Notes: generated by a model from the sequence alone, not told the origin. A stretch of DNA of 64,000 bases from Paraburkholderia caledonica NBRC 102488 (GCF_000685095.1 NZ_BAYE01000006.1:62001-126000), one strand, 5' to 3'. Counted from the stretch's first letter, positions 9,293 to 19,558 are shown. Numbers and translations are program-made.

Positions 9293-10156
9293 TCAACGCT
9301 GTAAAGCGTCGACCCTTGCCTCGCGCAGCGTCACGAAGCGCAAGTTCCTTTTGCGAGCCGCTTCGATGACACGTGGCAGCACGGCGAGAATCAGCGGCTT
9401 TCCGTCGGCGGTCAGCGCGGCGTTGCCGTCGTGCAGCAGCAGTATGTCGCGCGGCGCCAGACCGTCGAGCAGCCTTCGCGTGACGACTTGCGGATCGCGC
9501 TCGCGTGTGTCGTAGCCGCGCCGCGTCCATGCCGCTAGCCGCAAATCGAGCTTGCGCAGCACCGGCTCCAGAAAAATATTGCGCAGGCCTGCCGGCGCGC
9601 GAAAGAACATGGGCGGCTCGCCGCTGAGTTCTTCGAGCGTGCGTTGCGCGGCATCTATCTCGCGTAGAAGCGCACGCGGAAACGTCACGGAAAACGTGTG
9701 CACGTGAACCTGCGAATGGTTTTCGAGCGCATGACCGCGCGCGACGATCTCGCGTGCGAGTTGCGGACAACGCCGCGCCTTTTCTCCTATGCAGAAGAAC
9801 GTGGCGCGCACGTGCAGGGTATCGAGCAGGTCGAGTACTTGCGGCGTGACGATGGGATCTGGACCGTCGTCGATAGTCAATGCGATTGCATCCGCGTTGC
9901 GCGCGCCAGCGGGCAGGCGCGTCCAGTTCGGACCCAGCAGCGAGGTGCGCGGCAGCAGACCGGCTAGGGTAAATACAGCGTGATTCGCGAAGATCGCGGC
10001 GAGCCACCACGGCCATGCGCGGGGCGCCAGCAGCCATGCGACCAGCACGAAGACGTGCCACGCGGCGGTGGCGGTGAGCATCGCGGGATAGCCGGTCTGA
10101 GGCCACCGGCGCAGCGGTGGCGCTCCAGCGTCGTGTGGCGTGGAGAGTTGGTTCAT
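9293..10156 (-). CDS. Polysaccharide deacetylase family protein, membrane-anchored
   Basis: A 287-residue protein with two hydrophobic segments at about residues 25-70, then a NodB-homology domain facing the periplasm. NodB motif 1 is TIDDGPD, with the metal-binding aspartate. Motif 2 is ENHSQVHVH, with the two metal histidines, and motif 3 is FFRAPAGL, with the conserved arginine. Such enzymes remove N- or O-acetyl groups from surface or cell-wall polysaccharides; the substrate cannot be told here. The ATG at 10156 was chosen over upstream starts because GGAAG lies nine bases before it and the longer frame has no signal character. Confidence 0.85.
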   Translation of the reverse strand: MNQLSTPHDAGAPPLRRWPQTGYPAMLTATAAWHVFVLVAWLLAPRAWPWWLAAIFANHAVFTLAGLLPRTSLLGPNWTRLPAGARNADAIALTIDDGPDPIVTPQVLDLLDTLHVRATFFCIGEKARRCPQLAREIVARGHALENHSQVHVHTFSVTFPRALLREIDAAQRTLEELSGEPPMFFRAPAGLRNIFLEPVLRKLDLRLAAWTRRGYDTRERDPQVVTRRLLDGLAPRDILLLHDGNAALTADGKPLILAVLPRVIEAARKRNLRFVTLREARVDALQR

Positions 10157-10409
10157 AAAGCGTGCTTCCGGTAATTGCGCGGGCAAGCAGGGCACCGCGC
10201 GCAACGTCGAACGATACCATTGATGCGCGGACTGGCACGCTTGCGGACGGGAACCGCAATGAAAGCGCGCCGACTGCATGATGGAAGCTCTCGCAGACGG
10301 CATTTGTGATCGACCGTCCGCTGCGGTATGGTTCAAAAAAGGTGCCGAACAATCGTGCAGCAACGATGGTGCGGAGCGGCCCTTCATTCATGGAACAGGG
10401 AGACGAGCG

Positions 10410-11174
10410 GTGACGGTGACTGGAATCAGAAAGGTGGCTTTGGTAACGGGTGCGGGCAGCGGCATCGGCCGTGCATGTGCGGTGCGTCTCGCGGAGCATG
10501 GGTATAGCGTGGTGCTTGCGGGCCGTCGTCAGGCGGCGCTCGACGCCGTAGTCGACGAGGCGCACGCCGTGGGCGGAGAAGCGCTCGCGGTGTCTTGCGA
10601 CGTGACGGACGCGGACAGCGTCGACGCGCTGTTCAACACGGTCCGCGATCGTTATGGCCGGCTCGACTTGCTGTTCAACAACGCCGGGCGCAACGGCTCG
10701 CCGGTCGACATAGACGAACTCGACATAAACGAATGGCGTTCGGTGGTCGACACCAACCTGACCGGTGTGTTCCTCTGCACGCGCGCGGCATTCGGTCTGA
10801 TGAAAACGCAGAATCCGCGCGGCGGGCGCATCATTAACAACGGCTCGATTTCGGCGCACGCGCCGAGGCCGAACAGCATTGCCTACACAGCGACCAAGCA
10901 CGCGATCACGGGCCTCACGAAAGCCGTGTCGCTCGACGGTCGGAAATACGACATCGTGTGCGGGCAGATCGATATCGGCAACGCGGCCACCGAAATGGCC
11001 GAGCGCATGGCGCGCGGCGTGCCGCAGGCAAACGGCGAGATCGCTGTCGAGCCGTTGATGGACGTGCAGCATGTCGCGGACGCCGTGCTGCACATGGCGC
11101 AATTGCCGCTGTCGGCGAACGTCCAGTTCATGACCATCATGGCGAGCAAGATGCCGTTTGTCGGGCGCGGCTGA
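10410..11174 (+). CDS. Short-chain dehydrogenase/reductase (SDR)
   Basis: A 254-residue classical SDR. The cofactor motif [12 protein letters not shown], the LFNNAG motif and the catalytic residues Ser and Tyr-x-x-x-Lys ([13 protein letters not shown]) are all intact. It probably oxidises or reduces a secondary alcohol or ketone with NAD(P); the substrate is unknown. The GTG start is supported by AGGGAG seven bases upstream. Longer in-frame starts would add 44 residues with no SDR character. It is divergent from the polysaccharide deacetylase gene with a 253-bp gap. Confidence 0.9.
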   Translation: MTVTGIRKVALVTGAGSGIGRACAVRLAEHGYSVVLAGRRQAALDAVVDEAHAVGGEALAVSCDVTDADSVDALFNTVRDRYGRLDLLFNNAGRNGSPVDIDELDINEWRSVVDTNLTGVFLCTRAAFGLMKTQNPRGGRIINNGSISAHAPRPNSIAYTATKHAITGLTKAVSLDGRKYDIVCGQIDIGNAATEMAERMARGVPQANGEIAVEPLMDVQHVADAVLHMAQLPLSANVQFMTIMASKMPFVGRG

Positions 11175-11180
11175 CGGCCA

Positions 11181-11202
11181 CCCGCGCCAAGCGCGGCGCG
11201 GG
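11181..11202 (+). terminator. GC hairpin after the SDR gene
   Basis: Arms CCCGCGCC and GGCGCGGG enclose a six-base loop, seven bases after the stop. There is no T-run. Confidence 0.4.
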
Positions 11203-11255
11203 AGATCAACATATACTGAGCGCTTTCCTTCTTCGCCTTCGCTGCCTCGCATTGC

Positions 11256-11513
11256 GTGCGTTCCGAGCGTGTTCACGTGAAGTCATCAGCCGTGCCCCAA
11301 GCCAGCACCGTGGACGATCCAAGGCCCGCACCGCCGGTGCAGCCTGACCTCGAGGATTGTTGCCATAGCGGCTGTAGTCCGTGCGTGTTCGATCTTTATG
11401 ACGACGCGCTGGAGCGCTACCGCGTCGCGTTGGCCGAATGGGAAGCGCGGCAGGCGCAACGTGCTGCGGTCCCAATCCCGACGGCGAAGCGCGGCGCGCG
11501 CAAGCGCCGGTGA
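11256..11513 (+). CDS. Oxidoreductase-like small cysteine protein
   Basis: An 85-residue protein carrying the short oxidoreductase-like N-terminal motif: proline-rich stretch, then PDLEDCCHSGCSPCVFD and a Tyr/Glu-rich helix (LYDDALERYRVALAEW). The four clustered cysteines suggest metal binding or redox activity; the biochemical role is unknown. The C-terminus is basic. The start is unsure: GTG at 11256 or GTG at 11277 are both possible and neither has a good ribosome site. It stands 48 bp before the sirtuin gene on the same strand. Confidence 0.7.
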   Translation: MRSERVHVKSSAVPQASTVDDPRPAPPVQPDLEDCCHSGCSPCVFDLYDDALERYRVALAEWEARQAQRAAVPIPTAKRGARKRR

Positions 11514-11561
11514 AGCACCGTCGCGCGCTTCTGCGCCGCCGCAGTCATCAGTGATCCCGTC

Positions 11562-12431
11562 ATGACCGACCTTTTTTCCGCGCCACTCGAACCCTTCAAC
11601 GAATCGCACACCCTCGACGATCTGCACGACTTCGTGCAGCGCTATCCGCGTCTCTTCGTGCTGACGGGCGCGGGCATCAGCACGGATTCCGGCATTCCCG
11701 GCTATCGCGACGACAACGGCGAGTGGAAACGCTCGCCGCCCATCACGCTGCAGGAATTTCTCGGTACGGACGCAATGCGCAGGCGTTACTGGGCGCGCAG
11801 CATGGTCGGCTGGCCGGTCGTTGCACAAGCGCAGCCCAACGCCGCACATGTCGCGCTTGCGCGCCTCCAGGCCGCCGGTCATGTGCCGACGCTCGTCACG
11901 CAGAACGTCGACGGATTGCATCAGCGTGCGGGTAGCCGCGACGTGATCGAATTGCACGGCGGCATCGACGGTGTCGTTTGTCTCGATTGCGGCACGCAGC
12001 ATTCGCGCGCGTCGATCCAGCAGACGCTCGAGGCGGAGAATCCCGCGCTGCTGAGCGTGACCGCCGAAACTGCCGCCGACGGCGATGCGCATCTCGAATG
12101 GCACGCGCTCGAAGCGTTTCGCGTTCCGGCGTGCACGAATTGCGGCGGCTTGCTGAAGCCAGCGGTGGTGTTTTTCGGCGAAAGTGTGCCGCGCCAGCGT
12201 GTCGAGGCGGCTTCGCATGCGCTCGATGCCGCGGACGCCGTGCTGGTGGTCGGCTCGTCGCTGATGGTCTATTCCGGCTATCGCTTCTGCGTGTGGGCGC
12301 AGAAGCAACGCAAACCTGTCGCCGCGATCAATCTCGGGCGCACGCGCGCCGATCCGCTGTTGTCGTTGAAAATTGCGGCGCCATGCGCCGATACGCTGAC
12401 CGCTTTGGCCGGCCGTCTCGCGGTAGATTGA
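11562..12431 (+). CDS. cobB: NAD-dependent protein deacetylase (sirtuin)
   Basis: A 289-residue Sir2-family enzyme that removes acyl groups from protein lysines using NAD. The sequence shows TGAGISTDSGIPGYRD (about 35-49), TQNVDGLHQRAGS (113-125), and the catalytic His 132 in ELHGG. A zinc ribbon is formed by Cys 140, 143, 191 and 194, followed by PAVVFFGESVP. Compared with E. coli CobB it is somewhat long, with a longer insert between the cysteine pairs, as in class II proteins. The symbol is by family; the lineage was not tested. Confidence 0.9.
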   Translation: MTDLFSAPLEPFNESHTLDDLHDFVQRYPRLFVLTGAGISTDSGIPGYRDDNGEWKRSPPITLQEFLGTDAMRRRYWARSMVGWPVVAQAQPNAAHVALARLQAAGHVPTLVTQNVDGLHQRAGSRDVIELHGGIDGVVCLDCGTQHSRASIQQTLEAENPALLSVTAETAADGDAHLEWHALEAFRVPACTNCGGLLKPAVVFFGESVPRQRVEAASHALDAADAVLVVGSSLMVYSGYRFCVWAQKQRKPVAAINLGRTRADPLLSLKIAAPCADTLTALAGRLAVD

Positions 12432-12508
12432 ACTGCGGCTCGGTACGAATACAAGCGAATGCAAGCCATGCAGCCCAATCCAACGCAAACAATCCACATT
12501 ACATCTAC

Positions 12509-13138
12509 ATGACCGAACCTGTTCCGTCGATGCGGCAATATTCGCCCTCCGCCGAGCGCAATCGCGAACCGATCCTCGCCGTCTTGCGCACGGTGTTGCC
12601 GGCCACGGGCCGAGTACTCGAAATTGCGAGCGGCACGGGTCAGCACGCAATGTGCTTTGCCGGCGCGATGCCCGGACTGGACTGGCAACCGACCGACGCC
12701 GACGCGCAAGCGCGCGAGTCGATTGCCGCATGGATCGCGCACGGCGCGCCGCCGAACGTGCGCGCGCCGCTTGCGCTCGACGTCCATCAGGCCGACTGGG
12801 GCGTGGGCGCGCTCGATGCGGTGGTCTGCATCAACATGATTCACATTGCGCCGTGGAGCGCGGCGCAAGCGCTGTTCGCGGGCGCGAGCCGCCATCTCGA
12901 TCGTGGCGGTGTACTGTATCTGTACGGCCCTTACAAACGCGGCGGCGCGCACACGGCGCCGAGCAACGAAGCTTTCGACCGGCAATTGCAATGCCGCAAT
13001 CCCGCGTGGGGCGTGCGCGACATGGAAGCGGTCGTGACGCTCGCGGCATCGGAGGGATTCACGTGCGACGAGCCGGTCGCAATGCCGGCCAACAATTTCA
13101 GCCTCGTGTTCCGAAAGCGCGAAGCACAGGCGCATTGA
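12509..13138 (+). CDS. DUF938 SAM-dependent methyltransferase
   Basis: A 209-residue protein matching DUF938 over its full length. RQYSPSAERNREPIL comes near the start, then the SAM-binding glycine loop LEIASGTGQHA, NMIHIAPW, and the family signature YLYGPYKRGG followed by TAPSNEAFD. The substrate is not known for this family. The ATG at 12509 lacks a clear ribosome site but gives the family N-terminus. It follows the sirtuin gene by 77 bp on the same strand. Confidence 0.88.
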   Translation: MTEPVPSMRQYSPSAERNREPILAVLRTVLPATGRVLEIASGTGQHAMCFAGAMPGLDWQPTDADAQARESIAAWIAHGAPPNVRAPLALDVHQADWGVGALDAVVCINMIHIAPWSAAQALFAGASRHLDRGGVLYLYGPYKRGGAHTAPSNEAFDRQLQCRNPAWGVRDMEAVVTLAASEGFTCDEPVAMPANNFSLVFRKREAQAH

Positions 13139-13281
13139 TCGGGCGGAACGGGCGCAAAGCCGTGTTGCGTGCCCGTTAACGAGCGGCAAACCGGCATTTC
13201 TTTTATGCTTTCACCCTCGACGTCCGGCCGACGTTCTTTCCGGCGCGGCGTCACGACACTTTTGGACACTGGAGAATTCAC

Positions 13282-14691
<1,410 letters not shown>

Positions 14692-14712
14692 TGCGCTGTA
14701 ACCCCGGCAGCG

Positions 14713-14736
14713 CGCGCCCGGATCACGCCGGGCGCG
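14713..14736 (+). terminator. Candidate terminator hairpin after gnd
   Basis: Nine-bp arms CGCGCCCGG and CCGGGCGCG enclose a six-base loop, 21 bases after the gnd stop. No T-run follows. Confidence 0.45.
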
Positions 14737-14852
14737 ACGCTGGGGGTGTTGAAACGCCCGGCCGGTATTGTTGCTGCGAGCGTCGGTCATTTCGACACTG
14801 ACAGGATTCGGACACCGACTATTGCAATTTACGGAATAGAGTTTCGTCGTTT

Positions 14853-14895
14853 TAGGGGTTTCCCCTAGATGTTCTCGCTCCTAAACTTCTATTTA
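14853..14895 (+). promoter_or_regulatory. Palindrome and promoter of the DUF4148 gene
   Basis: TAGGGGtttCCCCTA (14853-14867) is a perfect inverted repeat with a three-base centre. A good -10 box TATTTA lies at 14890-14895, putting the start site near 14902 and the palindrome centre near -42, the classical place for an activator next to RNA polymerase. Heptad-type inverted repeats of this shape are known for NarL/FixJ-family regulators such as BvgA. That the binder is of that family is inference. Confidence 0.55.
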
Positions 14896-14953
14896 AGCGC
14901 TAGGGACAACAAAGCCCGAAGCGAATCACAACAAGTTCTGGAGGTTATACATC

Positions 14954-15283
14954 ATGAAGACTCTTATCTCTGCCGTAGTCGTCGCCGCCGCTGTTTTCGC
15001 CGCCCCTGTCGCTTCGTTCGCTCAATCGAACCAGCCGGTCACGCGCGCTCAAGTTCGCGCCGAACTGGTCCAGCTCGAGAAGGCAGGCTACAACCCGGTC
15101 GGCGACCATGTTGACTACCCCGAAAACCTGCAGGCTGCTCAGGCACGTGTCGACGCTCAGAACGGCACCGCGCAAGCCGCGGCTCAAGTGGCCAACAGCG
15201 GTTACGGCGCACCGATCGCAGGCAGCTCGCAAGCAGGCCGTGCGGTCACGACCGATCGTAGCTCGGTTTATTTCGGCAACTAA
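14954..15283 (+). CDS. DUF4148 secreted protein
   Basis: A 109-residue protein with a clear Sec signal peptide (MKTLISAVVVAAAVFAAPVA, cleavage after SFA). The DUF4148 segment follows: TRAQVRAELVQLEKAGYNP, then YPENLQAAQARV. The family is abundant in Burkholderiaceae, periplasmic or exported, and has no known function. TGGAGG precedes the ATG by about nine bases. It has its own promoter with an activator-type palindrome and is closed by a strong terminator, so it is monocistronic. A second DUF4148 gene is at 38563-38793. Confidence 0.9.
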   Translation: MKTLISAVVVAAAVFAAPVASFAQSNQPVTRAQVRAELVQLEKAGYNPVGDHVDYPENLQAAQARVDAQNGTAQAAAQVANSGYGAPIAGSSQAGRAVTTDRSSVYFGN

Positions 15284-15371
15284 TCTGGCAGTCGAGCGGC
15301 GCCGCATCGCGCAGCCGTTCGCGTAAAAGCCAACCAGAGGCGCCGCCTGACCGACAGGTGGCCGCCCATAG

Positions 15372-15409
15372 AAAAACGCCGTCAAGGTTTTTGCCTTGAC
15401 GGCGTTTTT
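15372..15409. terminator. Bidirectional intrinsic terminator
   Basis: Perfect 16-bp arms (15372-15387 and 15394-15409) with a six-base loop, ending in TTTTT on both strands. It sits between the convergent DUF4148 and DUF2968 genes. Confidence 0.9.
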
Positions 15410-15497
15410 CTGTTTACCGCTTTGAGGACGCATGCCGCATGGCAAGCGTGCTTCACCGCGCACCTTCTTCGTGCTCTTCTTGCCGGAACCAGGCGAT

Positions 15498-16301
15498 TCA
15501 ACGAGTCGGCAAATGTGGAATCGCTTCGTTGCTCGTCAGATTGAGCTGCTGCATCTGCCGATGTGCCTTGTTCAGATGCGCCTGCGCGGCCACGCGTTGA
15601 GCTTCGAGCTGGGACACTTCCTTGCGCACCTGATGCTGCCGGCTAGACGCCGCCTGTTCCTGCGCGCTACGCCGCTGCAAATCGCTGCGTAACCGTTCGG
15701 CTTGCGCTTCGGAGCGAGCGATCTGGCGGGCCAACTGCTCGTTCTGCGCCTCCAGTTGCGCGCGGCGGGTTTCACAGTCCGAGAGCCGCGTCGCCTGGTC
15801 CTCGAAATGATGGAAGGCCGCTTCGGCGGCTTCGAGGTCGGCGGCCTTCAACGCACGCCAGAGCGCGCCGTCCTGGTAGAGGGCGACGTAGTACGTCACC
15901 TCCTTCGCATGAAACAGCAGGCTCACCGAATACGCGAAGCTGCGGAACACGCGAAACGGCATGAGCGCCTCTTCTTCGGCGAGCCATTCGACTTCGGCGG
16001 TGTTCGCAATCTGCACGCCACGCGCGCTCACCTGCGACGGCACGCTCTGCACGGGCCGCAATGTCAACACCGGACGAGCGGCGCCGCGGGCCACCGTCGC
16101 CTGCGCCGGGTCGGATGCGAACGCGGACGGAGCATCGGACGAAAGCGCAGACGAAAGCGCGGATGGCGCGTCGGACGCCATCTCGGGCGACGCCTGGTCG
16201 GCACCGTCGGGCGGGACGGGCGCGGCGGCATTGTCCTGCGCGACCCTGACGACATGCGATGGGCCGGCCAGCACGCTACGGCGGTTCAGGAGACTTTTCA
16301 C
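15498..16301 (-). CDS. DUF2968 domain protein with coiled coil
   Basis: A 267-residue protein. The N-terminal third is low-complexity, Ala/Ser/Pro-rich. The centre (FAYSVSLLFHAKEVTYYVAL) matches DUF2968, a Burkholderia-specific family of unknown function. The C-terminal half is a long heptad coiled coil rich in Gln, Ala and Arg (about residues 155-255). The GTG start at 16301 is supported by GGAGGA eight bases upstream; no convincing signal peptide is seen, though the first 20 residues are basic. It converges on the DUF4148 gene through a shared terminator. Confidence 0.82.
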   Translation of the reverse strand: MKSLLNRRSVLAGPSHVVRVAQDNAAAPVPPDGADQASPEMASDAPSALSSALSSDAPSAFASDPAQATVARGAARPVLTLRPVQSVPSQVSARGVQIANTAEVEWLAEEEALMPFRVFRSFAYSVSLLFHAKEVTYYVALYQDGALWRALKAADLEAAEAAFHHFEDQATRLSDCETRRAQLEAQNEQLARQIARSEAQAERLRSDLQRRSAQEQAASSRQHQVRKEVSQLEAQRVAAQAHLNKAHRQMQQLNLTSNEAIPHLPTR

Positions 16302-16477
16302 GGCGGTTCCTCCAGTTGACTCGCCCGAAGGGCCAGACGGCGCCGGCAATAAAGCGTTCCGGCTAACTGGCGGATTGGGCGGTGAGCGAAAAGCAATGGC
16401 TCAGCGGCGCGAGTGGGCGGATGCCACGGTTGCGCCGGGGCTGCGCGTGCCTGCGGATGTCGTCCGCGTGCGCAGTC

Positions 16478-16795
16478 CTAATGCAGGGTGCGATGCCGGC
16501 CTATGTCCGCGAATAACGCGTGACTCGGCTCAAGCGCGAGCAGCCACGATTCGTCGTAGCCGCTCAGAATGTCGAGCGCCTCGCGCAGACGCTCGATGGC
16601 CAGTGCGGGGATTTCGACGCGCGCCTCCACGCCGCCCGACAATCCCGCGATACTCGCGAGTTGCACGAGTGCGTCGGCGGCCTCGGCCACATCGGCGGCA
16701 AAAACCAGATGCGTGTTCAACAATTCGGCCAGTCCAGGCGACGCCGCCACGTCGTCGACGTTGAGTTGCACGGCGAGAAATGTGGCTTTGTTCAT
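16478..16795 (-). CDS. Hypothetical protein, 105 aa
   Basis: A 105-residue acidic, Ala/Leu-rich protein (MNKATFLAVQLNVDDVA...) with predicted alternating helices and strands, no signal peptide and no membrane segment. GGAG lies six to seven bases before the ATG at 16795. I do not recognise the family. It lies upstream of the DUF2968 gene on the same strand with a 176-bp gap, so co-transcription is possible but not shown. Confidence 0.6.
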   Translation of the reverse strand: MNKATFLAVQLNVDDVAASPGLAELLNTHLVFAADVAEAADALVQLASIAGLSGGVEARVEIPALAIERLREALDILSGYDESWLLALEPSHALFADIGRHRTLH

Positions 16796-17047
16796 CGTCG
16801 ACTCCATGCGGGATCCGCTCGTTTCAGTCCACGCCCCGTCGGCGCAGCAAGGTTGAGTATAGGCGAGCGTCTAAAGGTTTCAATGATCACACCATTGCGA
16901 TGGCACTCCCTGACTGGGCGTGGACCGCGTGTCGCGCGACTTATAATGAGCGTTCAAAAAGCTGCCCGGCAGCGCCCGGCGTGCGCTTCCACGGCCGATT
17001 GCGACTGGCGCAAAGCGGCGCTCTCTTTATCAAATGCGTTAGCGACC

Positions 17048-17359
17048 ATGAAGATCATTCGCAGCAAGAACTTCACCGCGACGCGCCCGTGGGGCGCGCT
17101 CGACATTGCCAACATGGGCGGCATCACGACACGTCTGCATTGGACGGATCAGCCCTACAAGTGGCACGTGAACGACGGCGAAGAAGTGTTCGCCGTGCTG
17201 GATGGCCGCGTCGAGATGCGCTATCGCCAGGACGGCGTGGAGCAGGCGGCTATTCTGGAAACGGGCGATGTGTTCTATGCGTCGGTGGGCACCGAGCACG
17301 TGGCGCATCCGATCGGCCCGGCGCGCATTCTCGTGGTGGAAGCCGAGGGCAGTGTTTAG
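17048..17359 (+). CDS. Small cupin-domain protein
   Basis: A 103-residue single cupin barrel. WHVNDGEEVFAVLDGRVE is the first cupin motif, with one histidine and glutamates, and VGTEHVAHPIG supplies the second histidine region. Together they would bind one divalent metal. Small cupins of this type have varied or unknown roles, so no reaction is assigned. The ATG at 17048 begins MKIIRSKNFTATRPWG, the usual family N-terminus. A longer open frame upstream has no cupin character. Confidence 0.8.
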   Translation: MKIIRSKNFTATRPWGALDIANMGGITTRLHWTDQPYKWHVNDGEEVFAVLDGRVEMRYRQDGVEQAAILETGDVFYASVGTEHVAHPIGPARILVVEAEGSV

Positions 17360-17486
17360 GTTCGCAGGCGCAGTAATGTGCGAGGTTGCCGTGTGCTGAC
17401 CCGCGAGCGGTACGGCGATTGCTACGGGCATCGATCAAGACGATCGATCAGAAGCTCGAATCCAAAAAATGTCGAGGACAAATCAC

Positions 17487-18254
17487 ATGATGAGACCATG
17501 GCAACTGAAGGGGACCCATTTGCTGGCGACCGCCGCGCTAGGCGTGATACTCAGCGGCTGCGCGAGCGCGCCGTGGGACAACACGCCGTTCTACGGCAAC
17601 ACACAGTCCCGGCCCACCACGCTCAGCACGGTGCCCGTGCCTGCCGGCTTCTATCGCGTCAATCCCGGCGATACGCTTGCCGGAGTTGCATCGGCTTATG
17701 GGCACAGGCCGCAGGACATCGCGACGTGGAACGGTCTGCCGGTCAACGCGGCCGTCGCGCCTGGGCAGGTGCTGCGCGTTGCCCCGCCGATGGCGTCCGG
17801 CAGCGTCGCGGCGCCGCCCGTCGCTGCTGTACCGGCCGCGCCCACAGGACCAGCCGCACCGACGGCGGCGGCCGCGCCGCAGCAGGGCGTGCTGCAATGG
17901 CCGTTGCGGGGGCCTATCCTCAAGACCTTCGCCGCAGGCAAGTCGAACGGCATCGTGATCGGCGCACGACCGGGCGACCCCGTCAAGGCAGCCGCCACCG
18001 GCCGTGTGGTCTACGCGGGTTCGGGCATCGAGGCGTACGGCCCGCTCATCATCATCAAGCACGACGACTCGCTGATCACCGCTTACGGCCAGAACAGCAC
18101 CCTGCTCGTCAAGGAAGGCGATGCGGTTGCGCAAGGGCAGACCATAAGCGAAGTGGGCGTGGATAGCCGCGGCGTCGCGTCGATCCAGTTCGAGGTTCGT
18201 CAGAATGGCCAGCCGGTTGATCCGCTCGCCTGGTTGCCTAAGTCAGGCGGCTAG
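17487..18254 (+). CDS. LysM/M23-type lipoprotein with degenerate peptidase site (NlpD-like)
   Basis: A 255-residue lipoprotein. The signal peptide ends in lipobox LSGC. A LysM domain (YRVNPGDTLAGVASAYG, about 53-95) binds peptidoglycan, a Pro/Ala linker follows, and the C-terminal LytM/M23 fold spans about 135-255. In active M23 enzymes zinc is held by HxxxD and HxH. Here the places that are Asp and His in active enzymes read GIVIGARPGDP, AYGQN and IQFEVR, so the zinc ligands are gone. That matches NlpD/EnvC-type proteins that activate amidases at cell division rather than cut peptidoglycan themselves. GAGG precedes the ATG at 17487 by nine bases. Confidence 0.87.
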   Translation: MMRPWQLKGTHLLATAALGVILSGCASAPWDNTPFYGNTQSRPTTLSTVPVPAGFYRVNPGDTLAGVASAYGHRPQDIATWNGLPVNAAVAPGQVLRVAPPMASGSVAAPPVAAVPAAPTGPAAPTAAAAPQQGVLQWPLRGPILKTFAAGKSNGIVIGARPGDPVKAAATGRVVYAGSGIEAYGPLIIIKHDDSLITAYGQNSTLLVKEGDAVAQGQTISEVGVDSRGVASIQFEVRQNGQPVDPLAWLPKSGG

Positions 18255-18402
18255 GCGCGGTTGAGCCTGGCTTGAGCCCGACCTGTGCGCGGGAGGAACT
18301 CCGGGCTGAGCCGCAAACTGAGCCAGGTATGCTTCGACCGACTTTCACGCGGCCATGCGAGCGCCGCGCGAATTGAATACACTGTGTGGCTCACGAGCCG
18401 GC

Positions 18403-18447
18403 GCCGCTGCTGCCGCTGCTGCCGCTGCTGCCGCTGCTGCCGCTGCA
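18403..18447 (+). repeat. 9-bp tandem repeat GCCGCTGCT
   Basis: Four perfect copies plus one copy with a changed last base, directly upstream of the threonine aldolase gene. Because the unit is nine bases, copy-number change would not shift a reading frame; it would change promoter or leader spacing. Confidence 0.85.
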
Positions 18448-18529
18448 GCCATTGCGACCGTTGCACGCGGACGCGGCAAGCCGGCCGACCGTCATGGCCT
18501 CTCACACGAAAGACGCACAGGGACACACA

Positions 18530-19537
18530 ATGATCGATTTGCGCAGCGATACCGTAACCCGTCCGACTCCGGCGATGCTCGCGGCCATGTCGGCCGCCGA
18601 AGTCGGCGACGACGTCTGGGGCGACGACCCGACCGTGCTGCGTCTGCAGTCGACGCTTGCCGAACGTACCGGCAAAGAGGCCGGTCTGTTCTTCCCGAGC
18701 GGCACGCAAAGCAACCTCGCGGCGTTGATGGCGCACTGCGCGCGCGGCGACGAATACATCGTCGGGCAGTTGGCCCACACGTACAAATACGAAGGCGGGG
18801 GTGCAGCGGTGCTCGGCAGCATCCAGCCGCAACCGCTTGAAAATGCCGCAGACGGTTCGATTCCGCTCGACAAGATCGCGGCGGCGATCAAACCCATCGA
18901 CAACCACTTTGCGCGCACGCGTCTGCTGGCGCTCGAAAACACCATCGGCGGGAAAGTGCTGCCGGAGGGTTATGTCGCCGAAGCGGTCGGGCTTGCGCGC
19001 GAACGCGGTTTGTCGGCGCACCTGGACGGCGCGCGCGTCTTTAACGCGTCGGTCGCGTCGGGCAAGCCGGTTGCGGCGCTGTGCGAGCCGTTCGATTCGG
19101 TTTCGATCTGCTTTTCGAAAGGCCTCGGCGCGCCGGTCGGCTCGGTTCTGGTCGGCAGCCGGGCGCTGATCGACGTGGCCCACCGCTGGCGCAAGGTGCT
19201 CGGCGGCGGCATGCGCCAGGCGGGCGTGCTGGCGGCGGCCTGCCTGTATGCGCTGGAGCACAACGTCGAGCGTCTCGCCGACGACCACGCGAACGCCGCG
19301 CATCTGGCGGCGGGTCTGGGAGCCATCGAGCAGGTAAAGGTGCAGTCTGTTGCAACCAACATGGTGTTCGCGCAGTTTCCGCAGCAGCATTGCGCGCCGC
19401 TCGAAGCCTGGCTCAAGGAGCGCGGCATTCTCACGCAGATGTTGTACGCGTCGAGGTTCGTTACGCACAAAGACGTGTCGCGTGAGGACATCGACACGTT
19501 CATCGCGGCCGTGAAGGGGTACTTTGCCGCGCGTTGA
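18530..19537 (+). CDS. ltaE: Low-specificity L-threonine aldolase
   Basis: A 335-residue PLP enzyme that splits L-threonine or L-allo-threonine into glycine and acetaldehyde. MIDLRSDTVTRPTPAML is the family N-terminus, AEVGDDVWGDDPTV follows, and the PLP lysine lies in SICFSKGLGAPVGS. The ATG at 18530 has AGGGA six bases upstream. An in-frame GTG 144 bases earlier would add a Leu-Leu-Pro repeat tail not found in the family, so I rejected it. It converges on the MFS gene, 21 bp away. Confidence 0.94.
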   Translation: MIDLRSDTVTRPTPAMLAAMSAAEVGDDVWGDDPTVLRLQSTLAERTGKEAGLFFPSGTQSNLAALMAHCARGDEYIVGQLAHTYKYEGGGAAVLGSIQPQPLENAADGSIPLDKIAAAIKPIDNHFARTRLLALENTIGGKVLPEGYVAEAVGLARERGLSAHLDGARVFNASVASGKPVAALCEPFDSVSICFSKGLGAPVGSVLVGSRALIDVAHRWRKVLGGGMRQAGVLAAACLYALEHNVERLADDHANAAHLAAGLGAIEQVKVQSVATNMVFAQFPQQHCAPLEAWLKERGILTQMLYASRFVTHKDVSREDIDTFIAAVKGYFAAR

Positions 19538-19558
19538 TTGCGTGCTGCTCGCCCGTTT

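Noticed and set aside
9186..11276. Very long open frame on the minus strand (696 codons)
   Set aside because: It is antisense to the end of the DUF2252 gene, the polysaccharide deacetylase region and the SDR gene, is Arg/Ala/His-rich, and has no domain character. It is a GC-rich shadow.
18386..18529. In-frame N-terminal extension of threonine aldolase with Leu-Leu-Pro repeats
   Set aside because: It would start at a GTG without a ribosome site and is encoded by the microsatellite; homologues begin at MIDLRSDTV, which has its own AGGGA.
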